From the NCBI GenBank assembly GCA_963678085.1, contig OY782680.1:186001-250000 (forward strand): 64,000 bases of DNA. Direction: 5' to 3'. The number at the start of each line of letters is the position of its first letter. Position 1 is the stretch's first letter. Below the pieces are notes generated by a model. That model made no database searches and was not told the DNA's origin. It saw only the letters and a program-made list of their open reading frames with translations. Positions 23,394 to 32,022 of this stretch are shown one piece after another. This stretch comes from Aliishimia sp963678085. Lineage in GTDB: Bacteria; Pseudomonadota; Alphaproteobacteria; Rhodobacterales; Rhodobacteraceae. Made by a program: the position numbers and the translations under genes.

Positions 23394-24605
23394 TTATTCA
23401 GCCGCAACCTGAATGGCAGGGTCTGAGGATTGGGTCGATAGATACCAAGATTGCGCCGCGCCCACGCCGACCCCTGGACGCATTGGAACACCTGCACGGG
23501 ACAGCGCCATTTCAGCAATCGACAAAGCTGTTAGGCACATGCCCTCATTGAGATGGCCGATATGCCCAATACGGAAAACCTTTCCGTTTAAGGGGCCAAG
23601 GCCACTCCCAAATGAAGTGTTATACTCGTCATAAGCGATGCGGATCACGTCGCGCGCATCCACATCTTGTGGCACACGGATCGCGGAAACCGTATCGGAA
23701 TAAAGCGTGGGATGCTCTGCAACCAGCTCCAGCCCCCAGGCTTGAACAGCGCGGCGCACCCCTTCGGCCAAGCGGGCATGCCGGGCAACCACGGCCTCCA
23801 TCCCCTCTGCCTGAAGCAGATCCAGCGAAGCACGCAAACCATGCAAGAGCTGCGTTGGCGGGGTATAAGGGAAATAGCCGCCCTCATTCATGCTCAGCAT
23901 ATCGGAGATTTCAAAATAGGCTCGGCGCATCGTTGAGGATTTGCTCGCTTCAAGAGCTTTTTCGCTGATCCCCAAAATGCCAAGCCCCGCCGGGAGCATC
24001 AGCCCTTTCTGACTGCCTGCCACGATCAAATCGACTTCCCAGGCATCCATTTGAAAATCGAGCGATCCAACCGAGGACACGCCATCCACAAATAAAAGCG
24101 CCTCATGGAAATTTTCGTCCAATGCGCGGCGCACGGCAGCCACGTCAGAGGTCACACCGGTCGCGGTTTCGTTATGGGTTACAAAAACCGCTTTAATCTC
24201 GTCGTTTTTGTCTTGCCCCAAAATACGAGAAAATTCTTTAGCCGGTGTGCCCGCGCCCCAAGGCACATCAACAACCTGCACATCCAAACCAAGCCGCTGC
24301 GCCAGCTGAACCCAGAGAACAGAGAACTGCCCTTGACGCGACATCAAAACTTTGTCGCCGGGATTTAGAGTATTGGTGATCGCCGCCTCCCAGCACCCTG
24401 TGCCAGAGCCTGGGAACATCATCACCTTGCCGGTCTTTGTTCCAACAATCTCTTTGAGATCTTCGAACAGATCCAGAGTTAAATCGCCAAAATCTGATGC
24501 CCGCATGTCCTGCATGGGAACGTTCATCGCTTGGCGCACTGCTTCTGGCACATTTGTTGGGCCAGGGATAAAGAGATGATTAAATCCGCTACGCATGGTT
24601 TGCAT
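23394..24605 (-). CDS. sgaA: Serine-glyoxylate aminotransferase
   Basis: 403 residues of the class V aminotransferase family, matching serine-glyoxylate/alanine-glyoxylate transaminases: LFIPGPTNVPEAVRQAMNVPM at the start, MFPGSGTGCWEAAITN, VTHNETATGVTSDV, the PLP site VAGSQKGLMLPAGLG with the Schiff-base Lys and FRIGHIGHLNEGM near the end. It converts glyoxylate and serine to glycine and hydroxypyruvate in the serine cycle. First gene of the sga-mcl-mtkA-mtkB operon, with a GAGGAGGA ribosome site. The order is that of serine-cycle methylotrophs and of C1-assimilating roseobacters. Confidence 0.9.
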   Translation of the reverse strand: MQTMRSGFNHLFIPGPTNVPEAVRQAMNVPMQDMRASDFGDLTLDLFEDLKEIVGTKTGKVMMFPGSGTGCWEAAITNTLNPGDKVLMSRQGQFSVLWVQLAQRLGLDVQVVDVPWGAGTPAKEFSRILGQDKNDEIKAVFVTHNETATGVTSDVAAVRRALDENFHEALLFVDGVSSVGSLDFQMDAWEVDLIVAGSQKGLMLPAGLGILGISEKALEASKSSTMRRAYFEISDMLSMNEGGYFPYTPPTQLLHGLRASLDLLQAEGMEAVVARHARLAEGVRRAVQAWGLELVAEHPTLYSDTVSAIRVPQDVDARDVIRIAYDEYNTSFGSGLGPLNGKVFRIGHIGHLNEGMCLTALSIAEMALSRAGVPMRPGVGVGAAQSWYLSTQSSDPAIQVAAE

Positions 24606-24675
24606 GGGGGTGTCCTCCTCGTTGGAATCACTCTTAACGCGCCCAATCGCAGTGCTGCAAAGCCAAACGGGTTCT

Positions 24676-24702
24676 GCTGTAAATGCAAAAAGCTACAAAT
24701 GC
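24676..24702. promoter_or_regulatory. Direct repeat upstream of the serine-cycle operon
   Basis: GCTGTAAATGC (24676-24686) and GCTACAAATGC (24692-24702) are near-identical copies 16 bases apart, about 70 bases upstream of the sgaA start. The spacing of about one and a half helix turns and the A/T-rich dyad fit a LysR-type or similar activator site. The regulator is unknown and none is encoded next to it. Confidence 0.35.
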
Positions 24703-24883
24703 TGATTTTGTTAATTTGTTATATTACCCTCTGCGAAACCCCTTTCTAGGTGGATATTCGCGGAGGTTTCGGGGCCAAAATCGCCCTAACCTCCCGTTTT
24801 TCGAGAGGATTCTCGGCCCAATTGCCAACAAAATTCACAAGATACTGATCGGTTAATCCCTTTGGACAAAAGGGCGCGGGTGA

Positions 24884-25091
24884 TCACGCGGTGCCGACAG
24901 CCACTTGGTCAGGCAACATATCATCAGCGCGTGTGGCGATATGGCTTTCCAGCACTGCGCGAATTTCCGCCGCGCCCGGCTCATCAAACAGATTCGTCTG
25001 CTCGCCAGGGTCGTTGACCAGATCATAAAGTTCGCCCGCACCGGAGTTGAGATCGATGGTCATCTTATGCGTTCTGGTGCGCACGGTTCTT
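24884..25091 (-). pseudogene. C-terminal remnant of a sulfatase, cut by the IS element
   Basis: The last 68 residues of a type I sulfatase remain: HKMTIDLNSGAGELYDLVNDPGEQTNLFDEP is the typical C-terminal strand and D-P-x-E-x-x-N-L motif. Everything upstream, including the formylglycine site, is missing. The reading frame enters the IS left end at 25092, so the gene cannot make an active enzyme. Confidence 0.8.
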
Positions 25092-25916
25092 GGTTCTGTC
25101 GCAAAGATTTCGGTCTTGCGCCGCTTGTGTCCCGAAATTACGTCGCTGTATCTGAATCTGGCATGCGGAGGCAACGGTGATCGATTTCAAGGGCGCTCAA
25201 TTTCCCAGGGACGTGATTCTGTTTGCGGTTTGGTTTTACGTGCGCTTTGCCGGTATCCTATCGTGATCTCGAGGAAATCATGGCCGAGCGCGGCGGCGTC
25301 GTTGATCACGCTACACTGAATAGGTGGGTCGAGAAATACGCGCCTCTGATCGCGCAAGAGGGACAGAAACGGAAAGGACAGACCGCAGGTTCCTGGCGGA
25401 TGGACGAGACCTATATCCAAGGTGAAGGGCCGCTGGTGTTATCTGTATCGTGCCGTCGACAAACACGGGAAAACGCTTGATTTCATGCTGCCTGAGACCC
25501 GCGGCGAGGCTGCGGCCACCACGTTTTTCGCTCAGACGATCGGTAACAACGGATGGCCGGACCGGGTCGTGATCCACAAGAGCGGGGCTAATGCCGCGGG
25601 GCTCGAAAACATGAACCTGTTGTTGCTCCTGAGCGGATGGTGCTGGCTGGTCGAGGTCCTGCAGGTCAAGTATCTGAACAACATCATCGAGCAGGATCAC
25701 CGCTTCATCAAACGGACCACGCGGCAGATGAAAGGTTTCAAATCCTTTGCGTCAGCACAGGCCACGCTGGCGGGCATAGAAACCGCCCACATGATCCGCA
25801 AAGGCCAACTAACCGACCAAGGAGACACCGCTTTTCAGCAGTTCAAAGCGCTCGCGGGATAAGTGTGTCCGGCGCATAGTATTGTTCAAACCAACTTGTA
25901 ACTTTGCGACAGAACC
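25092..25916. mobile_element. Decayed IS6-family insertion sequence
   Basis: 825 bases bounded by perfect 15-base inverted repeats GGTTCTGTCGCAAAG (25092-25106) and its complement (25902-25916), the IS6/IS26 type of end. Flanking octamers differ (CGGTTCTT on the left, TGATGCGC on the right), so the expected 8-base target duplication is absent. The left flank is a sulfatase tail and the right flank a beta-lactamase-fold fragment, suggesting that a deletion occurred through the element. Confidence 0.9.
25177..25862 (+). pseudogene. IS6-family transposase, two frameshifts and a lost catalytic residue
   Basis: Starting at GTG 25177 (VIDFKGAQFPRDVILFAVWFYVRF), the frame shifts at about 25243, where CGCTTTGCCG should read with one T fewer, then continues PVSYRDLEEIMAERG...SWRMDETYI. 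It shifts again near 25418 by an extra C and continues KGRWCYLYRAVDKHGKTLDF...VKYLNNIIEQDH. The three frames line up with one IS6 transposase of about 230 residues. The second catalytic Asp (normally in IDKSGAN) is His here (VIHKSGAN). Both defects make the transposase inactive. Confidence 0.88.
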
Positions 25917-26440
25917 TGATGCGCGCGCGTACCGAATTGCCACAAAGCCAGCAAGTTTGGGTTGCGCGCGGTGGACCCCTGCCCCGGCCCTGGCCTGCGC
26001 CCGAACTCACCGAGATCGAGGCGGGCGATATCTATGAGGGAAATGGCTGGCGTCTGACTGCGGCGCGCGCAACCCATGCACAGCCAGTTCTTGAATGCCT
26101 TGGCTTTGCGCTAGAGGCAAAGGACCGCAAATTCGTCTATTCTGGCGATACCGGGCTCAATCCAGATATCGCAAACCTGTGCCAAGATGCGGATTTTCTG
26201 TTGCATTGGTGCTATCGCGCCTCGGGTGAGACCTTGCACCCGGCTTTGATGCCCTTCTGCCCAGATCCAGGCGAGATTGCCGACATGGCCGAAAATGCGG
26301 GGGTTAAACGCCTTTTCCTCAGTCATTTTCGCATTCACATGGACAAACCGGAAATTCATGCAAAAGCCCTTGCGGACATGGCCAAACGATTTTCAGGTGA
26401 GGCTGGCATCATAGAGGATCTGCAAAGCTACGAAATTTGA
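25917..26440 (+). pseudogene. Metallo-beta-lactamase-fold protein, N-terminally truncated by the IS
   Basis: About 174 residues of the C-terminal part of an RNase Z/arylsulfatase-like metallo-beta-lactamase protein: FVYSGDTGLNPDIANLCQDADFLLH includes the metal-binding Asp, and KRLFLSHFRIH holds a late His. The N-terminal HxHxDH motif is missing. The frame starts inside the IS right end, so at most a fragment could be made. It probably derives from a hydrolase gene that lay on the other side of the deleted segment. Confidence 0.72.
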
Positions 26441-26617
26441 CGCCTTGCCCGATCACGAAACGCGGCTTCTGCAAAACGCCACATGCGCAAGATTTGCTCA
26501 AGCTTGCGCGTTTGCCATAGCTGAAAGCTATCGTGGGTTGAATTATTTGTTGCCTTGGGCAATGTAATGCAGCAATAGAGCGAGAAACATATCGTTAGTA
26601 AAATTGGTGACATCTGA

Positions 26618-27400
26618 GTGAAGCTGGCAGCAAATCTATCTCTTTTATGGACGGAACTCCCCTTTATGGACCGGTTCGAAGCGGCACATATGGCTGGGTT
26701 CGAGGCGGTCGAGGTGCTGTTTCCTTATGATGTGAATGCGCGGGATATTCAAAGTCGTTTGCGGATCTACGGGCAAAAGCTCGTCTTACTGAATGCCCCC
26801 CCGCCCAATTACACCGGCGGAGAGCGGGGCTTTGCTGCGCGGGTCGGCGGCGAGGCTCGATTTCAGCATGATATGCGCCGGGCTTTCCGCTATGCCGATG
26901 CGCTTGAAGCGTCGGTTGTGCATGTGATGTCTGGCGATGGCCATGGCGAGGCGAGCTTTGAAACATTGGTAAGTAACCTCAAATGGGCGGCACGGAACGC
27001 ACCCAAAGGGTTGACCTTAACCATTGAGCCTTTGAATGCGACGGATTTCCCGAACTACTATCTCAATGATTACGCCCTGGCTGCCAAAGTGCTTGATGCG
27101 GTCAAAAGGCCCAATCTGCGCCTGCAATATGACAGTTATCACGCGCAGATGATCCATGGCGATGCGCTTGAAATCTGGCGGCGCTACGGGTTGCGCGCGG
27201 CGCATATTCAGATCGCAGATGCTCCTGGGCGCGTTGCCCCTGGGCGCGGCGACATAAATTTTCGCCCATTGCTCAAAGAGATTGCCCAAAGCGGGTATGA
27301 AGGGTGGATCAGTGCCGAGTATAAACCTCAGGCCGCGCAAACCGAGAAAGAGCTGGATTGGGTGAAAAAGCTGCGCCGGATGTATGACGCGGCCACCTAG
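26618..27400 (+). CDS. hyi: Hydroxypyruvate isomerase family TIM-barrel protein
   Basis: 260 residues, the normal length of Hyi/YgbM/OtnI-type isomerases: MKLAANLSLLWTELPFMDRFEAA at the start, FEAVEVLFPYD, LNAPPPNYTGGERGFAA, TIEPLNATDFPNYYL with the metal-ligand Glu, LQYDSYHAQMIHGD, HIQIADAPGRVAPGRGDINF and GWISAEYKP with the second Glu. It likely interconverts hydroxypyruvate and tartronate semialdehyde or acts on a related 3-carbon sugar acid. GTG start at 26618. Its nearness to the sgaA cluster, which makes hydroxypyruvate, is suggestive, but the IS relic lies between, and it may be an independent unit. Confidence 0.85.
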   Translation: MKLAANLSLLWTELPFMDRFEAAHMAGFEAVEVLFPYDVNARDIQSRLRIYGQKLVLLNAPPPNYTGGERGFAARVGGEARFQHDMRRAFRYADALEASVVHVMSGDGHGEASFETLVSNLKWAARNAPKGLTLTIEPLNATDFPNYYLNDYALAAKVLDAVKRPNLRLQYDSYHAQMIHGDALEIWRRYGLRAAHIQIADAPGRVAPGRGDINFRPLLKEIAQSGYEGWISAEYKPQAAQTEKELDWVKKLRRMYDAAT

Positions 27401-27410
27401 TCCATCGACC

Positions 27411-27437
27411 CTCGCAAATTGCTATGAAATTTGCGAG
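27411..27437 (+). terminator. Hairpin after hyi
   Basis: CTCGCAAATT, a short loop and AAATTTGCGAG form a ten-pair stem directly after the hyi stop codon. A second inverted repeat (GCCTAGTCCT at about 27461, AGGACTAGGC at about 27500) spans the convergent lacI-type stop. Confidence 0.55.
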
Positions 27438-27481
27438 GAAAGTTGATGGATAAACAAAAGCCTAGTCCTCTTCTTTGTTCG

Positions 27482-28504
27482 TCAGAACGGGCGAAGCAAA
27501 GGACTAGGCGCGCACACTGAGCCCCTTGGTTCGATATAGCATTCTATCTTGGTGGATTGTGCAGGGAGACCGCGCTCAAGCCATTCTATGATAGCACCAG
27601 CGGTGATCTGCCCCATTCGCCCCACAGGAAGATGAACAGATGTCAAAGGCGGATCCGTAAAGGCTGAGCCCGGCAAATCATCAATACCGATCACAGAGAT
27701 ATCGCTGGGAACGCTTAGCCCCAGTCTTTTGCACGCGATAAGCGCACCGTGAGCAATCACATCAGAGAGGCAAAGCAGCGCCGTGACGGCTCTTGGTTCT
27801 GATAAGAGCGTCTCGCATAAATTGATCGCGGCTTGCACGGAATGCTCTGTTTCTTTCACGTCAATATCGGGCGACATATCCCGCAGACTGCGCACCCGCT
27901 CGCGCGTTCTGTCGTTATTCTCTAACGGCCCGCTAAGGACCAAAATGTGCTCATGCCCCGCTTGCCTTAGATGGTCCCAGGCCAGCTGCGCTGCTGCGCG
28001 ATTATCATATCCAATCGCCGGGATAGACGCTGCTTGATCATAGCGAGAGGTCGATATGACCGGCACTTGGTGCAATGTTGTCAGCTTATAAAACTCATCC
28101 GAATGGTCCAGACCCGAAACCACCAGCGCCTCGATCCCTAAGTTGAGCAGATCGCGCGCCTTTTGAAATTCCTTTTCAGAATCATAATCGGTGGTCGCAA
28201 CAACCAAGGAAAGGCCAGCCGCGGAAAGCCGTCCCTCCATTTCATTGAGAAACCGCGGAAAGATCTCTTGCGCCAAGGTCGGAACCAGCGCCCCCACCAT
28301 GTGCGAGCGTCCAGAGTTAATGGCGCGCGCAGCGGGGCTGGGCACGAATTTCAACGCTTGTACGGCCATCCTGACACGTTCTTGAGTTTGCAAAGAGACC
28401 TGCGCCGTTCCGTTAAGCACGCGCGAAACTGTTGCGACCGAGACACCGGCTTGGCGCGCCACATCGCGCATATTGCTTTTTCTTCTGCCTCCCACATCGC
28501 GCAT
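27482..28504 (-). CDS. LacI family transcriptional regulator
   Basis: 340 residues. The helix-turn-helix lies at about 12-33 (MRDVARQAGVSVATVSRVLNG), followed by the hinge and a periplasmic-binding-type effector domain (MVGALVPTLAQEIFPRF ... VIGIDDLPGSAFTDPPLTSVHLP). The ATG at 28504 has a GGGAGGG ribosome site; the longer frame would start inside the divergent promoter. Two operator-like palindromes lie in the gap to the DUF1989-GcvT gene. It presumably represses the demethylase/transporter operon and itself until its ligand appears. Confidence 0.87.
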   Translation of the reverse strand: MRDVGGRRKSNMRDVARQAGVSVATVSRVLNGTAQVSLQTQERVRMAVQALKFVPSPAARAINSGRSHMVGALVPTLAQEIFPRFLNEMEGRLSAAGLSLVVATTDYDSEKEFQKARDLLNLGIEALVVSGLDHSDEFYKLTTLHQVPVISTSRYDQAASIPAIGYDNRAAAQLAWDHLRQAGHEHILVLSGPLENNDRTRERVRSLRDMSPDIDVKETEHSVQAAINLCETLLSEPRAVTALLCLSDVIAHGALIACKRLGLSVPSDISVIGIDDLPGSAFTDPPLTSVHLPVGRMGQITAGAIIEWLERGLPAQSTKIECYIEPRGSVCAPSPLLRPF

Positions 28505-28557
28505 CCTCTGAGCACCCTCCCGTTGAACGGCATTGCATTTGTTTGGGCTCTTGACAA

Positions 28558-28594
28558 TTGAAACCAGTTTCAGCGATCCTGTAACTGGTTTCAA
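28558..28594. promoter_or_regulatory. Tandem LacI-type operators in the divergent promoter
   Basis: TGAAACCAGTTTCA (28559-28572) and TGTAACTGGTTTCA (28580-28593) are two 14-base LacI-type palindromes, and together they form one larger inverted repeat with TTGAAACCAGTT and AACTGGTTTCAA as outer arms. A TTGACA promoter element overlaps the left end. Confidence 0.75.
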
Positions 28595-28642
28595 GAGCGC
28601 ATTAATGCGCCGAGCGACCGGGGAGGAATAAGGGAGATCGAT

Positions 28643-30964
28643 TTGATCGGTCAAAGCGTTCTGCGCAGTTTCTCGAATATTGGCCAGATTGGCGGGGCGC
28701 GCAACTTTGCGGGTTTTCCCGCGATGTCTGGGCTGCGCCGGGTTGAGCTGCCTGTGCGCGGCGCTGTGATGCTTTCCCTGCGGGCGGGCGAATTGCTCCG
28801 CTTTCCGGTTCTGGCAGAGGGTGCGCGATTATGCCTTGCGGCCTTTGATGGACAGGGACAGCGTGCGGAAAGCGCATTTGGCTTGACGGCTGGCGACACT
28901 TTATCCTTTGCTGATTTTGACAGCATGGCAATGTCGGGCTGGCTTGCCGCGCGAGGTATGGAACCGGGTCAAAACCTGCGTGCCGCTTCGATAATCACCA
29001 ATGATCAAGGCGCGGTCTTGCGCACCTGCTGCGATTGCTTTGTCTGGCTCATCGCCCCGTTTTCGGCTGAGGATTTGATTTCCTGTCGGGGCGCAGGTGT
29101 TGTGGCTGTTGAGCATCAGGCCAGCCCAGAGCGCTTTGCCCTGCCCGACCCGCAAGGGCTGGTGCGCGATGAGTTCACCATTCCCCGAGGCACCGCCATG
29201 GCCTATGAGCTTGCGCCCGGTGAAAAGGTCCAGATCATTGATATTGAGGGGCAGCAATGCTCGGATTTTCAAGTGGTCACAGCGCGCAGCCTGAATGCAG
29301 GGCGTGAGGAGTTTATCGACAGCACGGCAACGCGCTCCATGGTGCGTCACAGCTATCCGGCGCCGGGCCTGTTGGACAAGTTTTATGATCCGCAAATGCG
29401 GCCTATTTTGCGGGTTCTGCAAGATACTTGCGGCCAGCATGACACGTTTGGCTTAGCCTGCACCGCGCGTGGCTATGAAGATCGTGGATTTCCCGGCCAT
29501 GTGAATTGCTCAGACAATATTTCTGAAGCGCTGGCACCATATGGCGTGGCCCCGCGTGGCGGATGGCCTGCGATCAACTTCTTTTGGCGCACCTGGATTG
29601 ATGCCCATCACCAAATCCAAACCGAGGAGAGCCACTCCCGGCCCGGTGATTTCGTGACGATGGAGGCATTGGAGCCTCTTGTCGCTGTTTCAACCGCATG
29701 TCCCGACGATATTGATCCAATCAACGGATGGAACCCGACAGATATCCATGTGCGAATCTATCGCGCCCAGACGTCGATCCAGCGCGCCATTGCCTATCGG
29801 CCTAAAGAGGATGCGCCCATGCATCTATCCCAACCCTCGCCCTTTCATGCGCGACAGGCTCCACTCACGGATCATTTCGCCCCGGCCCGCGATCTATGGC
29901 TGCCAACGGTTTATCCCGCTGTTGGAACGACAGGGGAGTACTGGGCTTGCCGCCAAAGCGCGACGTTACAAGATATGTCGAGCTTGCGAAAATTTGATAT
30001 TGTTGGCCCGGATGCTGAGGTGCTTTTGCAAAAGGCGCTCACACGCAATATCGCGAAACTCTCGGTCTGGCGCGCAACCTATGCGCTTATGTGCGATACG
30101 GCGGGCGAAGTGATTGACGATGGCACGCTGTTCCGCCTTGCGCCCGCATTGTTCCGTTGGTGTTGCGGCTCTGAGGAAAGCGGGCGCTGGTTGACTGAAC
30201 TCGCTGAGCGGGAGAACCTACAGGTACGGGTGCATGATCTGCAAGGATCCTTGCCCAATCTTGCGCTGCAAGGGCCGATGTCACGGGACATTTTGCGTGC
30301 TCTGACCTTTACCCAGCCACATGTGCCTAGTCTTGATCAGATCAAGTGGTTTGGCGCTACGGTCGCGCGGGTGGGCGATCGCGATGGCGCACCATTTTTC
30401 CTTTCGCGCACGGGCTATACTGGCGAGCTGGGCTACGAGATTTTCTGCGCTGCGCGTGACGCAGAAAGGATCTGGGATGCTGTTATGCAGGCGGGGGCCG
30501 AGCATGGGTTAGCTCCGATGGGTTCAGCCGCGCTGGAAATCATTCGCATAGAGGCTGGCCTCGCTGCGGCAGGCGGTGAATTTGCGCCAGGTGTAGATGC
30601 TTTTGAGGCGGGGTTGGGCTTTGCGGTGGATCTGAACAAAACGCAGTTCATTGGCAAGGAGGCTCTGGCGCGCAATGCCTTGAACCCGCGCAAAGTGCTG
30701 AAGGGGCTGAAATTTGGCTGCGACGATGTACCAGCGCATGGGGCGGCGGTTTATGCGGGTGAACGGCCCGTGGGGGTTATCACGTCAGCGACCCGCTCGC
30801 CCATGCTGGAATGCGCGATTGCCATGGCGCGCCTAAACATCGAACATAGCGACACAGGAACAAAACTAGAGGTGGGACAGTTGGACGGACGGATGAAACG
30901 GCTCTCTGCACAGGTGTGTGATATCCCCTTTGTAGATCCCAAACGGACGAGGGCGCGGGTATGA
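28643..30964 (+). CDS. DUF1989-GcvT fusion, putative folate-dependent demethylase
   Basis: 773 residues. Residues 30-155 look like a degenerate DUF1989 half. Residues 175-385 are a full DUF1989 domain (QQCSDFQVV, CGQHDTFGLAC, HVNCSDNISEAL, STACPDDIDPING) of the urea-carboxylase-associated/carboxyguanidine deiminase type. Residues 395-765 are a GcvT aminomethyltransferase-like domain (YTGELGYEIF, EIIRIEAGLAAAGGEF, GVITSATRSPML) that would use tetrahydrofolate as methyl or methylene acceptor. TTG start with an AGGGAG site. It is coupled (ATGA) to a betaine-type ABC transporter, so the likely job is breakdown of an imported N-methylated compound. Neither the deiminase nor the demethylase activity is proven. 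Confidence 0.8.
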   Translation: MIGQSVLRSFSNIGQIGGARNFAGFPAMSGLRRVELPVRGAVMLSLRAGELLRFPVLAEGARLCLAAFDGQGQRAESAFGLTAGDTLSFADFDSMAMSGWLAARGMEPGQNLRAASIITNDQGAVLRTCCDCFVWLIAPFSAEDLISCRGAGVVAVEHQASPERFALPDPQGLVRDEFTIPRGTAMAYELAPGEKVQIIDIEGQQCSDFQVVTARSLNAGREEFIDSTATRSMVRHSYPAPGLLDKFYDPQMRPILRVLQDTCGQHDTFGLACTARGYEDRGFPGHVNCSDNISEALAPYGVAPRGGWPAINFFWRTWIDAHHQIQTEESHSRPGDFVTMEALEPLVAVSTACPDDIDPINGWNPTDIHVRIYRAQTSIQRAIAYRPKEDAPMHLSQPSPFHARQAPLTDHFAPARDLWLPTVYPAVGTTGEYWACRQSATLQDMSSLRKFDIVGPDAEVLLQKALTRNIAKLSVWRATYALMCDTAGEVIDDGTLFRLAPALFRWCCGSEESGRWLTELAERENLQVRVHDLQGSLPNLALQGPMSRDILRALTFTQPHVPSLDQIKWFGATVARVGDRDGAPFFLSRTGYTGELGYEIFCAARDAERIWDAVMQAGAEHGLAPMGSAALEIIRIEAGLAAAGGEFAPGVDAFEAGLGFAVDLNKTQFIGKEALARNALNPRKVLKGLKFGCDDVPAHGAAVYAGERPVGVITSATRSPMLECAIAMARLNIEHSDTGTKLEVGQLDGRMKRLSAQVCDIPFVDPKRTRARV

Positions 30965-32022
30965 GTGTAGTTGAGCTGGAAAATGTCTGGAAGGTCTTTG
31001 GCAGCCGCGCCAAAGAGGCGATGGCAGCTATTCGCGCGGAAGGGATCGGAAAGGCACAAGTGCTAGAGCGCTATGACGCTGTGGTCGGTGTGAAAGATGC
31101 GTCTTTCAAGGTCGAGGAGGGAGAGATTTTCTGCCTTATGGGGCTCTCTGGCTCTGGTAAATCGACCCTTGTGCGTCACATCAATCGCCTGATTGATCCG
31201 ACGGCAGGCACTATTCGCATCTTGGGCCAAGATATTGGCGCGATGAAAACCGAGGCGCTGCGGGCCATCCGTGCAGACAAAATCGGTATGGTGTTTCAGA
31301 ACATGGCTCTGTTGCCGCATCGCTCTGTGCGTGACAATATCGGCTTTGCGCTCGAGCTGCGCGGTGTTGATGGCTATACGCGCGCTAAGCAAGCCGATGC
31401 TGCTTTGGAAACGGTGTCCCTACATGGCTATGGCGACCGGCTGCCCTCTGAGCTTTCGGGGGGTATGCAACAGCGCGTGGGGCTGGCCCGCGCCTTGGCC
31501 GCTGATCCTGAGATCCTGTTGATGGATGAACCTTTCTCGGCCTTGGATCCGCTTATCCGGCGCAATCTGCAAGATGAATTTCTCAGCCTGAGTCAGAACC
31601 TCAAAAAGACAACTGTGTTTATCACCCATGACCTTGATGAAGCAATTCGCATGGGAGATCGGATTGGCATCATGAAAGACGGTGAGATTGTGCAAATTGG
31701 CACCGCCGAGGATATCGTAACCGCCCCAGCCGATGAATATGTGGCTGATTTTGTCGCCGGAATCTCACGGCTGAAATTGGTTTCGGCGGCCAAGATTATG
31801 ATGGATCCAGGCGAATATGTTGCCAAAATTGCGCCGCTTGATGAGGCCGCGCCCCATCCCGAAGCTGCACCCAGTGATGATCTTGACACATTGGTGGGGC
31901 TGTCCACGGGCACAGATAAACCGGTTCTCATTAAGGCGGAGGGTCAGCTTGTGGGCGTGGTCTCTAAGGACATCCTATTGCGTGGCCTACAAGGGACTTC
32001 GGAACAAGGAGTAGCAGCATGA
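30961..32022 (+). CDS. Quaternary-amine (glycine betaine/proline type) ABC transporter ATPase
   Basis: 353 residues of the ProV/OpuAA type. Walker A is GLSGSGKST (61-69), the signature LSGGMQQRVGLARAL follows, Walker B is ILLMDEPFSALDP and the switch His is in FITHDLDEA. The N-terminal KVFGSRAKEAMAAIRAEGIGKAQVLE segment is specific for ProV-type ATPases, and the short C-terminal regulatory part after about 270 takes the place of CBS domains. ATGA overlap with the demethylase gene and with the permease gene. It powers uptake of a betaine-like compound. Confidence 0.9.
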   Translation: MSVVELENVWKVFGSRAKEAMAAIRAEGIGKAQVLERYDAVVGVKDASFKVEEGEIFCLMGLSGSGKSTLVRHINRLIDPTAGTIRILGQDIGAMKTEALRAIRADKIGMVFQNMALLPHRSVRDNIGFALELRGVDGYTRAKQADAALETVSLHGYGDRLPSELSGGMQQRVGLARALAADPEILLMDEPFSALDPLIRRNLQDEFLSLSQNLKKTTVFITHDLDEAIRMGDRIGIMKDGEIVQIGTAEDIVTAPADEYVADFVAGISRLKLVSAAKIMMDPGEYVAKIAPLDEAAPHPEAAPSDDLDTLVGLSTGTDKPVLIKAEGQLVGVVSKDILLRGLQGTSEQGVAA

